This document shows positions 43,217 to 52,357 of a stretch of 64,000 bases of DNA, in pieces. Source of the stretch: Emticicia agri (lineage in GTDB: Bacteria; Bacteroidota; Bacteroidia; Cytophagales; Spirosomataceae). Below the pieces are notes generated by a model. It saw only the letters and a list, made by a program, of their open reading frames with translations. It was not told the DNA's origin and searched no databases. The position numbers and the translations under genes were made by a program. The stretch covers positions 1 through 64,000 of the forward strand of contig CAMAQF010000007.1 of the NCBI GenBank assembly GCA_945860265.1, given 5' to 3'. Each line of letters opens with the position of its first letter. The stretch's first letter is position 1.

Positions 43217-43949
43217 AAACGTAATCATGGCTTGCCACATTACGGGCATTTATGATGTAAATCGTAGTTATACTTTACCTAATGATGATTATTCTCTTGT
43301 AAAAGCTTGGGCGGACTCAGTCATTGATTTAAAACTCAATGGTATTATTTTCCACAATAATTTTTCTGAAGAAACTTGCCTTAAATATCAAAATGAACAT
43401 GTAAGTTTTGTGAAAATTGCATACGATAGTAGATTCAATCCAAATATTTATCGGTATTTGGTTTATGACGAATATCTTCAAAATCACCATCATACTACTG
43501 ATAATATATTTTTAACTGATATTTCTGATGTTGTGGTTGTGCAAAACCCTTTTTTACAGCCGTTTTATATCCAAAATACTTCGGCAATTTTTTGTGGAAA
43601 TGAGCCCAAAGTACTCAATAACGAATGGATGCAGGCTCATTCTGAGCATTTACGAAGTAAAATCAGAGATTATGCACAATATGAGGGATATTTTGGCAAT
43701 GAAACTCTTTTAAACTGTGGAATAGTTGGCGGTAATATTACGGTAATGCGTGAATTTATCGGAAGATTGTCTTCTATACACCGACAACATAATTGCGATA
43801 ATCAAACGGCATATACTGGTGATATGGGGGCCTTTAATTATTTAATTCGAACAGCATATAATAATAAATTCTTTCATGGCTCACCCATCAATACTGTGTT
43901 TAAAGAATATCAAGATCTCCGAACGGACTGCTGGTTTAGGCATAAATAA
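43194..43949 (+). CDS. Putative glycosyltransferase, GT-A-like
   Basis: From the ATG at 43194 the product is 251 residues (MSPLPIRKNVIMACHITGIYD). A longer frame starts at 43143 inside the GT2 gene and a shorter one at 43227 (MACHI). I chose 43194 because it overlaps the GT2 stop by only 23 bases. The segment DNIFLTDISDVVVVQNPF (about 96-113) resembles the D-x-D-V-x-x-x-x-P-F element of nucleotide-sugar transferases, and NCGIVGGNITVMREFI fits a GT-A core. I cannot name the family with certainty. It has no signal or membrane helix. Confidence 0.6.
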   Translation: MSPLPIRKNVIMACHITGIYDVNRSYTLPNDDYSLVKAWADSVIDLKLNGIIFHNNFSEETCLKYQNEHVSFVKIAYDSRFNPNIYRYLVYDEYLQNHHHTTDNIFLTDISDVVVVQNPFLQPFYIQNTSAIFCGNEPKVLNNEWMQAHSEHLRSKIRDYAQYEGYFGNETLLNCGIVGGNITVMREFIGRLSSIHRQHNCDNQTAYTGDMGAFNYLIRTAYNNKFFHGSPINTVFKEYQDLRTDCWFRHK

Positions 43950-44031
43950 AAGGCTATTTCATTTTTAAAGTTCCCATCGCACAATACCAAACCTTAGCAA
44001 TTACGTTAGGATAAACGTACAAATAATTTTT

Positions 44032-44496
44032 ATGATGAAAAATCGTTTCATTTTTACCTTTTTAGTTTTTTTTTCTCTTCAAGCGTTTTCGCAAACTACC
44101 GAGCAAATCAGCGGTGAGGCTAAACTCGAACAATCAGTTTTAGATTATGTAAATCTCTACCGTAAAACCAAAAATTTAGCACCGCTCAAAATGATGCCAC
44201 TCATTACGGCAGAGGCATTGAAACACAGCAAAAATATGGCTGACGGTAGAGTAGACTTTGGCCACGATGGTTTTGATGGCCGAGCTGATCGTCTGATGAG
44301 CCTAATTGACTTATCAAACGCCATTGCAGAGAATGTTGCTTACGGAAAATTTTTGGCACAAGAAGTGGTCAATCGTTGGATTAAAAGCCCTGGGCATCGA
44401 AAAAATATCGAAGGCAAATTTACGCTTACTGGTGTGGGTATCGTGCGTCGGGCGGATGGTTATTTATTTTTTACACAAATATTTATCAACAAATAG
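44032..44496 (+). CDS. CAP (SCP/PR-1) domain secreted protein
   Basis: The 154-residue protein has a signal peptide (ending LQAFSQ) and a CAP domain: LDYVNLYRKTKNLAPLKMMPLITAEALKHSKNMAD, FGHDGFDGRADRL, AIAENVAYGKFLAQEVVNRWIKSPGHRKNIEGKFTLTGVGIVRR. The characteristic His and Glu residues of the CAP cavity are present. Bacterial CAP proteins are extracellular with unclear roles. ATG codons at 44032 and 44035 are both possible. It converges on the LysR gene with a 2-base gap. Confidence 0.88.
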   Translation: MMKNRFIFTFLVFFSLQAFSQTTEQISGEAKLEQSVLDYVNLYRKTKNLAPLKMMPLITAEALKHSKNMADGRVDFGHDGFDGRADRLMSLIDLSNAIAENVAYGKFLAQEVVNRWIKSPGHRKNIEGKFTLTGVGIVRRADGYLFFTQIFINK

Positions 44497-44498
44497 TT

Positions 44499-45350
44499 TT
44501 AGACAATCTCCAAAAACCGCCTCAAACTCGGATTAGTATTTTGTAGATTCCATAAAGCTGTAATTTCAGCTTTTTGTGCAATATCTCGAAGTTCTATAAA
44601 TTTAACGGCGGTGTTGGTTACTCGCTCAAACGAAATCAGAATGAGCGAAATACCCAGATTATTTTCGACTAGTTTTAGGGTTGTATAGCCGTGTACAGTT
44701 TCATGCGATATTTTCGGAGAAAACCCAGCATCTTCATAAATACTCCATTGCAGGATGTGGTAAATCTCACCATCGGTTTTGGTTGGAAGGATAAATTTCT
44801 CGTTGGCAACTTGTGTTAATGATTGAAAATTCGTTGCATCAAGCCAATGGTTTTTGGGCAAAACCAAAGCAAAATTTTCTTGAAAAACATTTCGTTGCTT
44901 AAACCGCTTATTGGGTGGTGGATTGCGAAGAAAAGCAATATCCAACTCACCTTTCTGAACCGCCAAAAGTTGTGAGGCCGAAGTCATTTCTGATAAATAG
45001 GTATGAATTTCGGAATATTTATCGTGTAAATCGCCAAGTAATTTGGGCAAAAAAGTATGAATGCATGACCCAACATAACCAATTTTTAGTTCACCTTTTT
45101 GCCCCATTTCTATTTGCTTAATCTCGTTTTTCGACTTTTCTAACTGCTCAAAAAACTTAGTTATTTCTGTATTGAAATACTCACCTGCAACCGAAAGTCT
45201 TACATTTCGTTTGTTTCTATCAAAAAGTATCTCGCCTAATTCTGCCTCCAAAACTTGGATTTGCTTCGTTAGTGCTAGCTTATCGGCTGCACGTCTGAAA
45301 TGCAGCTCATGAGCAAGCATAAGAAAATAACGAAGTTGTCGAAGTTCCAT
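44499..45350 (-). CDS. LysR family regulator with a deletion in its recognition helix
   Basis: The 283-residue protein has the LysR winged HTH start (MELRQLRYFLMLAHELHFRRAADKLALT) followed directly by KQIQVLEAELGEILFDRN. Family members have QPxLS between these (xxQPALSRQIxxLE), so five residues of the recognition helix are missing, an in-frame 15-base deletion at 45266/45267. The effector-binding domain (KGELKIGYVGSCIH onwards) is intact. DNA binding is probably impaired, leaving either a non-functional or an effector-only protein. It starts 7 bases past the SNF2 stop and appears to be the last gene of the mqo-SNF2-lysR operon. Confidence 0.85.
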   Translation of the reverse strand: MELRQLRYFLMLAHELHFRRAADKLALTKQIQVLEAELGEILFDRNKRNVRLSVAGEYFNTEITKFFEQLEKSKNEIKQIEMGQKGELKIGYVGSCIHTFLPKLLGDLHDKYSEIHTYLSEMTSASQLLAVQKGELDIAFLRNPPPNKRFKQRNVFQENFALVLPKNHWLDATNFQSLTQVANEKFILPTKTDGEIYHILQWSIYEDAGFSPKISHETVHGYTTLKLVENNLGISLILISFERVTNTAVKFIELRDIAQKAEITALWNLQNTNPSLRRFLEIV

Positions 45351-45357
45351 TTTAGTA

Positions 45358-48300
45358 TCACATTTTAGTCAACCGAACCAAGTTTTTCAAATCTTCATTT
45401 GATAAATCTCCAAGCCAATTTTCGCCAGTATTGATACTCATATCGGCTAAATCTTTTTTGGAATGTATCATAGCATCAATTTTTTCTTCCATCGTTCCTT
45501 GATTTATTAGGCGATAAACCATTACATTTTTGGTTTGTCCAATTCTAAAGGCTCTGTCGGTTGCTTGGTTTTCTACGGCAGGATTCCACCACAAATCAAA
45601 GTGAATAACATGGTTGCCCTGTGTTAGATTTAGTCCCGTCCCACCTGCTTTCAATGATAAAATAAAGATAGAATCTGCTCTGTTTTTCTGAAATCTTTCC
45701 ACCAATAAATCTCTTTGATTACGGTCGATTCCACCGTGCAGAAATAGCGGATCAACCAAAAATTTATCCTTAATAAACTCAACCAAAAGTTTACCCATTT
45801 CACGATATTGTGTAAAAATCAGCACTTTTTCATTAGCTTCTTGGATATTTTCTATGAGTTCTATCAACATTTGAGCTTTCCCCGATTCTTCTAATGCTTT
45901 TTTCCCTTTATTCAAATATTGATACGGATGGTTGCCAATTTGTTTCAAAGCTGTCATTAATTTCAGCACCAATCCTTTACGGGCGATACCTTCATTTTCT
46001 TCAATATCTTTCAGACTCTTTTGAACTACACTTTCATACAAAGCAGCTTGTTCTTTGCTAAGATTTGTATAATGGTTATTCTCTATTTTATCAGGTAAAT
46101 CACTGATAATGCTTTTGTCGGACTTTACTCTTCTGAGCAGAAATGGTGCAGTTATTTTCTTAAAAATTTGGAGTTGTTCTTGATTATGTTCTAACTGAAT
46201 CGGTTTTGTGAATTCGTTTGTAAATTTACTCAAATTACCTAAATAGCCTTTGTTTGTAAAATCAAGAATACTCCAAAATTCACTCAAACGATTTTCTACG
46301 GGCGTACCGCTCATCGCAATTTTAATGTCAGATTTGAGATTTTTTATAGCCTTTGTTTGCTCAGTATCAGGGTTTTTAATGTTTTGAGCTTCGTCAATTG
46401 CTACACAATACCAGTTTGTTTTCTTGAAAACATCGGCATCGCTTCGCACCGTTCCATAAGTAGTTATTACTAAATCAATAGGATTTTCAGTGTCTTTAAT
46501 TTCCAGCTTTCGTTTTGTTCCATGATAAATCTGGAAGGTTAAATCAGGAGCAAAACGATTGATTTCTTTCTGCCAATTCGTCAAAAGTGTGGTCGGAACA
46601 ACTATCAAAGCCTTATTTTTGACAAAAGCTCCTTCTTGTTTAAATTTCAATAAAAGTGTAATTACTTGTAAAGTTTTGCCCAAACCCATATCATCAGCAA
46701 TCAAACTGCCAAAGCCCAGTTTGGTATTTTTTACCATCCATTCATATCCACGTAATTGGTACGGGCGGAGTTCAGCATGAAGATTTTCGGGAAGTTTTAC
46801 TTTATCTGGACTCGTTAAATCTTTCAATAATACAAGAACATCTTCTGAAAGCCCGATTTTTGAGCCTTGATATTCTTCGGCTAGAGCCATTTTCAGTAAT
46901 TCTATACCAGCCAATTTCGGTGGATTTTCAAGACGTTTTTTGAGTTTTTCAAGTTCATCTTGTTCAATCAACATATATTGGTCTTTGATTTTGACCAAAC
47001 CTTTCATGCCCTTGATAAGACGCTCAAACTCATTCCATGACATTAAATCTTCGCCAACAGCAATTTGCCAATTGAAAGAAAGCATATCATCAAGGTGCAG
47101 AAAACCTCCTCCATCAGAGGCTTTCTTTGATTTTATTATACCTGAAATCTGCGGTTTTATCCAATGTTTCAGCGATTTTGGTAATAGAATCTGAATTCCG
47201 AAAAGTTGTAATGTAGGTATTATATCAAGTAAAACTCCCACAAACTCCTCACCATCGAATTTCATTTTTTGGCTGCCTTGCATTTGTAAATATTTATCTA
47301 AGGCAGAAAAATGATTTGATAGTAAAAGTAAATCCTGTAACACCTCAAAACGTATATTTTCGTAGAGTTTCTCTTGCAAAATTTGCTGAAACTCAATTGG
47401 CTCTTTCTGTTGTTCGAGTCGATTTTGCACCAAAACATCAAGCACAAAATCGCCTCGTTCTGGGTTTTCTTCAATTCTCAATATTGGTACAAAATCTTTT
47501 TGAGTAATATAATAATTGTTCAGCCATGTCTGAATACCAATTGGCGTTTCTTTCTCTCGAAAACCCTTAAATTCGTAGGGAACTTGTTGAAAGAAAAATT
47601 CGTCCCACATTTGGTAGGAAACCTTACCACGATAAAAATCACCCATCGGAATCGTAAACAAACTTACATACTCGTTCAGCATAAGCGAACAAAGCGTCAG
47701 TATTTGTTCACTAGGTGTTTGATAAAGCGTTTTATTCTTAGTCTGAAATTGTATTAAATTTGGCGGAATCGCTTGTGAAAGTGTCTTAAGAATATCTTCT
47801 ATTTCAGCATTATTGAGAGCAGGAAGCCATCTGATTAAATAATCATCGCCAGTGTTTTTTAATAATTGAGGTATAATTGCTCCATTTTCAAGTAATTTCA
47901 AACAAAATTGATGCGAAATCTTCAAAATTCGGAAAGCATCCGACATTCGGTCAAAATATTTTTCGTCGCTTAAATAAACTGAGTTTAATAATTTTTCAAG
48001 CGTAACTTTCTTATAATCCCGTACTTCTTCATCGGTTGAAACAAACCTAAACTCAGCAATTTTAGCAGTTTCCAAAACAAATATTTCCAAATTATCCCCC
48101 AAAACTAAGTCTTCAATAATTACTTTTTTTTCTTCAAGTTTCCATTTTAAAAGCCCTTTTGACAATAATTTATGAGCCTTTTCGAGGTTTTTCTTAAAAT
48201 CTTTCTCTGCAAAAATCGGGCTTCCCTGAATAATTTTCAATAGTTTGTCAGACATTGGTTCGATATACGAGAAATCAATATCATCAAAAATATCATCTTT

Positions 48301-48891
48301 TATTTTAGCTATTTCTGCAAACTTTTCTTCAAAAAAATCTGCAAACGCATTTACTCGAATACCTGATTTTTTACCAACAGAATAACGGCTACTGACTTCG
48401 CCCAAGACATCAAAATCATGTAGCTGAAAAACCAAAAATGGGTTTTTATCAATTTCCTTGGCGATAATATAAATGACTGCTGCCAAATGTTTACAAGGCA
48501 CGGCCGAATCGGGACAAGAACACTTCATCGGAAAATCTCGCCAAGATTTTGGAAAAAGCGGAATATTCTTTTCCTCTGCAAACTTATTTAATTCTTGCGG
48601 TAATTCACGGTTCAATAATTTAGCGAGCAATGTCGGATTTCCAAAAATTGCTTCTAAAAGTGCTTGTTTTTGACTACTTGTAAAAATCGGTACGCTGACC
48701 ATCACTTTATAAGGTCGAGAAGCCGACCCTTGTACTTGTGCATAAATGGCATTAGTTTCGATTTCAATATTTTTTACTGCACCATTATTGGCATAAGTTT
48801 TGCCACGAGGAAGGCGATTGCTATTATCAATTTTAGAAAGAGAATTGAGCCACTGCTGTCCCCACCAAGTTTTGCCGTATTGTGTTGCCAT
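45358..48891 (-). CDS. SNF2-family helicase with SWIM zinc finger
   Basis: This 1177-residue protein opens with a conserved region (YGKTWWGQQWLNSL), then a SWIM finger (CSCPDSAVPCKH, from about residue 121) and a long middle region. The SNF2 ATPase has Walker A in IADDMGLGKTLQ (about 730), the DEAQ box (about 830), PVENRLSEFWSILDF, and a C-terminal helicase half with FTQYREM, GGTGLNLT and ATDRAFRIGQ. Such proteins are DNA-dependent ATPases that remodel protein-DNA complexes. The bacterial role is uncertain. It lies 3 bases after the mqo stop, so co-transcription is likely although no functional link is obvious. Confidence 0.9.
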   Translation of the reverse strand: MATQYGKTWWGQQWLNSLSKIDNSNRLPRGKTYANNGAVKNIEIETNAIYAQVQGSASRPYKVMVSVPIFTSSQKQALLEAIFGNPTLLAKLLNRELPQELNKFAEEKNIPLFPKSWRDFPMKCSCPDSAVPCKHLAAVIYIIAKEIDKNPFLVFQLHDFDVLGEVSSRYSVGKKSGIRVNAFADFFEEKFAEIAKIKDDIFDDIDFSYIEPMSDKLLKIIQGSPIFAEKDFKKNLEKAHKLLSKGLLKWKLEEKKVIIEDLVLGDNLEIFVLETAKIAEFRFVSTDEEVRDYKKVTLEKLLNSVYLSDEKYFDRMSDAFRILKISHQFCLKLLENGAIIPQLLKNTGDDYLIRWLPALNNAEIEDILKTLSQAIPPNLIQFQTKNKTLYQTPSEQILTLCSLMLNEYVSLFTIPMGDFYRGKVSYQMWDEFFFQQVPYEFKGFREKETPIGIQTWLNNYYITQKDFVPILRIEENPERGDFVLDVLVQNRLEQQKEPIEFQQILQEKLYENIRFEVLQDLLLLSNHFSALDKYLQMQGSQKMKFDGEEFVGVLLDIIPTLQLFGIQILLPKSLKHWIKPQISGIIKSKKASDGGGFLHLDDMLSFNWQIAVGEDLMSWNEFERLIKGMKGLVKIKDQYMLIEQDELEKLKKRLENPPKLAGIELLKMALAEEYQGSKIGLSEDVLVLLKDLTSPDKVKLPENLHAELRPYQLRGYEWMVKNTKLGFGSLIADDMGLGKTLQVITLLLKFKQEGAFVKNKALIVVPTTLLTNWQKEINRFAPDLTFQIYHGTKRKLEIKDTENPIDLVITTYGTVRSDADVFKKTNWYCVAIDEAQNIKNPDTEQTKAIKNLKSDIKIAMSGTPVENRLSEFWSILDFTNKGYLGNLSKFTNEFTKPIQLEHNQEQLQIFKKITAPFLLRRVKSDKSIISDLPDKIENNHYTNLSKEQAALYESVVQKSLKDIEENEGIARKGLVLKLMTALKQIGNHPYQYLNKGKKALEESGKAQMLIELIENIQEANEKVLIFTQYREMGKLLVEFIKDKFLVDPLFLHGGIDRNQRDLLVERFQKNRADSIFILSLKAGGTGLNLTQGNHVIHFDLWWNPAVENQATDRAFRIGQTKNVMVYRLINQGTMEEKIDAMIHSKKDLADMSINTGENWLGDLSNEDLKNLVRLTKM

Positions 48892-48894
48892 TTT

Positions 48895-50403
48895 CTATTT
48901 ATTTTCTAATTGTAAAACCTTACTTGTCCATGCTCTCACTTCATCGCATAAAGCTGGATTTTCAATCAACGGGCGGCCATACGACGGAATCATTTGTCTA
49001 AGCTTCTTCTGCCAATCTTCCGACTGCATTTGTATAGGAAAACACTTTTTTATTACATTCAACATAATAGAAACCGAGGTCGAAGCCCCAGGCGAAGCAC
49101 CCAATAGAACAGCTAATGAGCCATCAGCGGCACTGACCACTTCTGTTCCAAACTCCAAAACACCACCATGTTCGTCATCTTTTTTGATAACCTGTACCCG
49201 TTGCCCAGCAATTTCTAATTCCCAATCTTTCATTTTGGCGGTTGGCATAAAATTTCTGAGGGCTTCCAGTTTTGCCTCTTCAGATTGCATGACTTCATGA
49301 ATTAGATATTTTGTGAGTGGTATATTATCCAGACCAGCCGAAATCATCGGAATCAGATTCGTCCATTTGATTGAAGCCGGTAAATCGAAATAAGAGCCAT
49401 TTTTCAAGAATTTCGTAGAAAAACCTGCATAAGGGCCAAAAAGTAGAGCTTTTTCTCCATCAATCATGCGTGAATCAAGGTGAGGAACCGACATTGGTGG
49501 GGCTCCAACCGAAGCCTTACCATACACTTTGGCATGATGAGCATTGATGACTACGGGGTTAATACACTTCAACCATTGTCCACTCACAGGAAAACCGCCA
49601 AAACCTTTACCTTCAGGAATATCGGCCTTTTCGAGCAAATGCAATGAGCCTCCTCCCGCCCCAATAAACACAAATTTGGATTTAACCTCTATTTCTTCAA
49701 TAGTATCTAAGTTTTTTACCCCAATCGTCCATTTTTTCTTATCATCTTCTCGCTCAATATCTTCTACTTCGTGGTGCAAATGAATATTTACACCAATTAA
49801 TCCATCTAAATATTCGAGCAAAATATGAGTTAAAGCTCCAAAATTGACATCAGTTCCGATCTCCATTTTTGTGGCAGCTATAGGCTGATTGGGGTTACGG
49901 TCTTCCATCACAATCGGTATCCATTTTTTCAATTGTGCATGACTTTCAGAATATTGCATGCCCTTAAAAGGATGGTATTTAGTTAAAGCTGCATGACGTT
50001 TTCTGAGGTAAGTGATGTTTTCTTCGCCCCACACAAAACTCATGTGCGGAATACTTCGAATAAAACTTTGAGGTAATTGAACGATGTTTTTCTCGACTAA
50101 AAAAGCCCAAAACTGACGAGAAGTCTCAAAGGCTTCATCAATCACAATGGCTTTTTTGCAATCAATCGAACCGTCTTCGAGTTCGGGTGTATAATTTAAT
50201 TCACAAAGTGCCGAATGCCCCGTTCCTGCATTATTCCACGCATCCGAACTTTCGCCCGCCACAAAATCTAAACGCTCAAAAACCTCAATCGTGAGGTCGG
50301 GCTGAAACTCTTTAAGTATGATTCCGAGCGTGGCACTCATGATTCCTGCCCCAATAAGCACTACGTCCGGCTTTTTATTGATAGTCTTTGCTATTCTTGT
50401 CAT
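48895..50403 (-). CDS. mqo: Malate:quinone oxidoreductase
   Basis: The 502-residue FAD enzyme oxidises malate to oxaloacetate at the inner membrane face, feeding electrons into the quinone pool. The dinucleotide-binding loop VVLIGAGIMSATLG (15-28) starts the protein. Mqo-specific segments follow: AGESSDAWNNAGTGHSALCELNYTPE, FIRSIPHMSFVWGEEN, GGGSLHLLEKADIPEGKGFGGFPVSGQWL, SVPHLDSRMIDGEKALLFGPYAGFSTKFLK, and GASPGASTSVSIML near the end. There is no signal, as expected for a peripheral membrane protein. It is first in an operon with the SNF2 and lysR genes. The repeat at 50507-50692 lies upstream of it. Confidence 0.95.
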   Translation of the reverse strand: MTRIAKTINKKPDVVLIGAGIMSATLGIILKEFQPDLTIEVFERLDFVAGESSDAWNNAGTGHSALCELNYTPELEDGSIDCKKAIVIDEAFETSRQFWAFLVEKNIVQLPQSFIRSIPHMSFVWGEENITYLRKRHAALTKYHPFKGMQYSESHAQLKKWIPIVMEDRNPNQPIAATKMEIGTDVNFGALTHILLEYLDGLIGVNIHLHHEVEDIEREDDKKKWTIGVKNLDTIEEIEVKSKFVFIGAGGGSLHLLEKADIPEGKGFGGFPVSGQWLKCINPVVINAHHAKVYGKASVGAPPMSVPHLDSRMIDGEKALLFGPYAGFSTKFLKNGSYFDLPASIKWTNLIPMISAGLDNIPLTKYLIHEVMQSEEAKLEALRNFMPTAKMKDWELEIAGQRVQVIKKDDEHGGVLEFGTEVVSAADGSLAVLLGASPGASTSVSIMLNVIKKCFPIQMQSEDWQKKLRQMIPSYGRPLIENPALCDEVRAWTSKVLQLENK

Positions 50404-50506
50404 TTCTTAAGTTTGATGTTGTTGGTTGTGTAAAGCTAAATACCTTATATAAAATACAATGCCAATGGGTGCGATTAAAATGTTTTATTAGATTCTTTTT
50501 TTGAGT

Positions 50507-50692
50507 AAATTTCCCCTCCTTATTTTCAATGAGGGGTGTCCTCCTGACGAAGTCGGACGGAGTGGTTAATAACCTGTAAATTGCTTTTAAATAGGCTTAT
50601 TGGGAACAAACCACCCCGTCTGGGCGTCCCCGTCAAATTTCGACTTCGTCAAAATTTAACCACCCCTCCTTGAAAAAAGGAGGGGAAATTTT
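50507..50692. repeat. Dispersed palindromic multi-hairpin repeat, copy B
   Basis: This element fills much of the 410-base gap between mqo and hutH (50404-50813), which otherwise holds AT-rich DNA and no gene. Its ends match copy A (33775-33940): AAATTTCCCCTCCTTATTTT at the left and AGGAGGGGAAATTTT at the right. Inner pieces (CCTGACGAAGTCGGAC, ACCACCCCGTC, CGACTTCGTC) correspond too. The copy is longer by about 20 bases. Confidence 0.8.
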
Positions 50693-50813
50693 AAAAACCT
50701 TTCAGGATGTAAAATATTTCAATTAATCATTTTAATTGATTAATTATTAACAAAAATACTATTTTTAATTATTAAATAGTAGGGCGAATTTTGTAAAAAA
50801 ATAAGGTTCAACA

Positions 50814-52331
50814 ATGATAAATACAATCATAAACAAAAGCACACAGTTTATTAACCAAGATTGGCTGGATATTGATAATTTACAGCAAATATCAACACAT
50901 ACACTAGACCTTACTCTTTCGGAAACAACTCGCCACCGAATCAATAGTTGCCGAGATTTTCTCGACCAAAAACTCAACAGCAGTGATTGCCTTTTTTATG
51001 GCATCAATACTGGCTTTGGTTTCTTACAAAATGTAGCGATTGACAAAACTCAAATTGCTCAACTACAATATAATTTATTACAATCGCACGCTTGTGGAAT
51101 TGGCGATGAAGTTCAGCATGAGATTGTAAAATGGATGCTTTTCTTAAAAATCCAATCGCTTTCTTACGGACATTCGGGCGTGCAAGAACAAACCGTACAG
51201 CGATTAATTGATTTTTATAATTACAATATTACACCAGTTGTTTATACACAAGGTTCTCTCGGTGCTTCGGGCGACCTATCTCCACTATCACATTTGGCTT
51301 TGCCGTTGATTGGTTTAGGAGAAGTAAATTTTAATGGAAAAAAAAGGGTAGCAAAAGAAGTCTTAGACCAATTTGGCTGGCAAGCTATTGAACTACAAAG
51401 CAAAGAAGGAATTGCTCTCATCAATGGCACGCAATTTATGGCCGCTTACGGGATTTATGGTCTGCTGAAAGCCCAAAAACTCCTCAAACTAGCTGATTTG
51501 ATTGCTGCTATTTCGATTGATGCCTTTGATGCTTCATTAGAACCTTTTCACCCAAAAATTCATGAGATTCGTCCGCATAAAGGACAAGTAGAAACCGCCA
51601 AAATTATTTGTAAGCATCTGACTAACAGCCAAATAATCAACCAAACAAAAACTCAAGTCCAAGACCCGTATTCGTTTCGTTGTATTCCACAAGTACACGG
51701 AGCAAGTAAAGATTCAATTGATTTTGTGAGTAAAACTTTCTTGCAAGAAATCAATGCTGTGACTGACAACCCTACTATTTTTCCAGAAGAAGACTTGATT
51801 CTTTCGGGTGGAAATTTTCACGGCCAACCTTTGGCAATCGCATTTGATTTAATGAGCATGGCAATGGCAGAAATAGGCAGTATCTCTGAGCGACGTACCT
51901 ATCAATTATTATCAGGACAACGTGGTTTACCCTTGTTTTTAGTTAAAAACTCAGGTTTAAATTCGGGTTTGATGGTACCGCAATACACAGCCGCAGGAAT
52001 CGTGAGCGAAAACAAACAACTCTGCACACCAGCTTGCATTGATTCGATAGTTTCCTCGAATGGCCAAGAAGATCACGTAAGCATGGGAGCAAATGCCGCC
52101 ACCAAAAGTTTGCGAGTACTGATTAATGTGGAACGAATTTTAGCAATAGAATTACTTACCGCGACCCAGGCATTGGCCTTTAGAAGACCGCTCAAAAGCT
52201 CAGAAATAGTAGAAAAAGTCTATGAAAAATTTAGGCTAAAGGTTACCTTCAATGAAAGCGACCGATTATTGCATACTGACATCAAATCGGCCGTAGAATT
52301 TTTACGTAATATAAATTTACCAGTGCTGTAA
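50814..52331 (+). CDS. hutH: Histidine ammonia-lyase
   Basis: The 505-residue enzyme removes ammonia from histidine to give urocanate, using an MIO cofactor formed from Ala151-Ser152-Gly153 in GSLGASGDLSPLSH. The substrate-binding YGINTGFG (62-69) and NLLQSHACG (88-95, His92) fit histidine rather than phenylalanine or tyrosine specificity. QDPYSFRCIPQVHGA and the later GQEDHVSMGANA are family signatures. No hutU, hutI or hutG is near. It converges on the hexosaminidase gene with a shared terminator. Confidence 0.88.
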   Translation: MINTIINKSTQFINQDWLDIDNLQQISTHTLDLTLSETTRHRINSCRDFLDQKLNSSDCLFYGINTGFGFLQNVAIDKTQIAQLQYNLLQSHACGIGDEVQHEIVKWMLFLKIQSLSYGHSGVQEQTVQRLIDFYNYNITPVVYTQGSLGASGDLSPLSHLALPLIGLGEVNFNGKKRVAKEVLDQFGWQAIELQSKEGIALINGTQFMAAYGIYGLLKAQKLLKLADLIAAISIDAFDASLEPFHPKIHEIRPHKGQVETAKIICKHLTNSQIINQTKTQVQDPYSFRCIPQVHGASKDSIDFVSKTFLQEINAVTDNPTIFPEEDLILSGGNFHGQPLAIAFDLMSMAMAEIGSISERRTYQLLSGQRGLPLFLVKNSGLNSGLMVPQYTAAGIVSENKQLCTPACIDSIVSSNGQEDHVSMGANAATKSLRVLINVERILAIELLTATQALAFRRPLKSSEIVEKVYEKFRLKVTFNESDRLLHTDIKSAVEFLRNINLPVL

Positions 52332-52356
52332 ATAAACACAGCACTGGTAAATTTAT
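52311..52356. terminator. Bidirectional terminator between hutH and the hexosaminidase gene
   Basis: A perfect 19-bp inverted repeat (ATAAATTTACCAGTGCTGT at 52311-52329, then ACAGCACTGGTAAATTTAT at 52338-52356) has an 8-base loop. It includes the end of hutH itself and stops 1 base short of the hexosaminidase stop codon on the other strand. Confidence 0.85.
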
Positions 52357-52357
52357 A

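Noticed and set aside
48800-49300. A 166-codon plus-strand frame across the SNF2-mqo junction
   Set aside because: It is antisense to two well-supported genes, and its translation is low in recognisable protein features.
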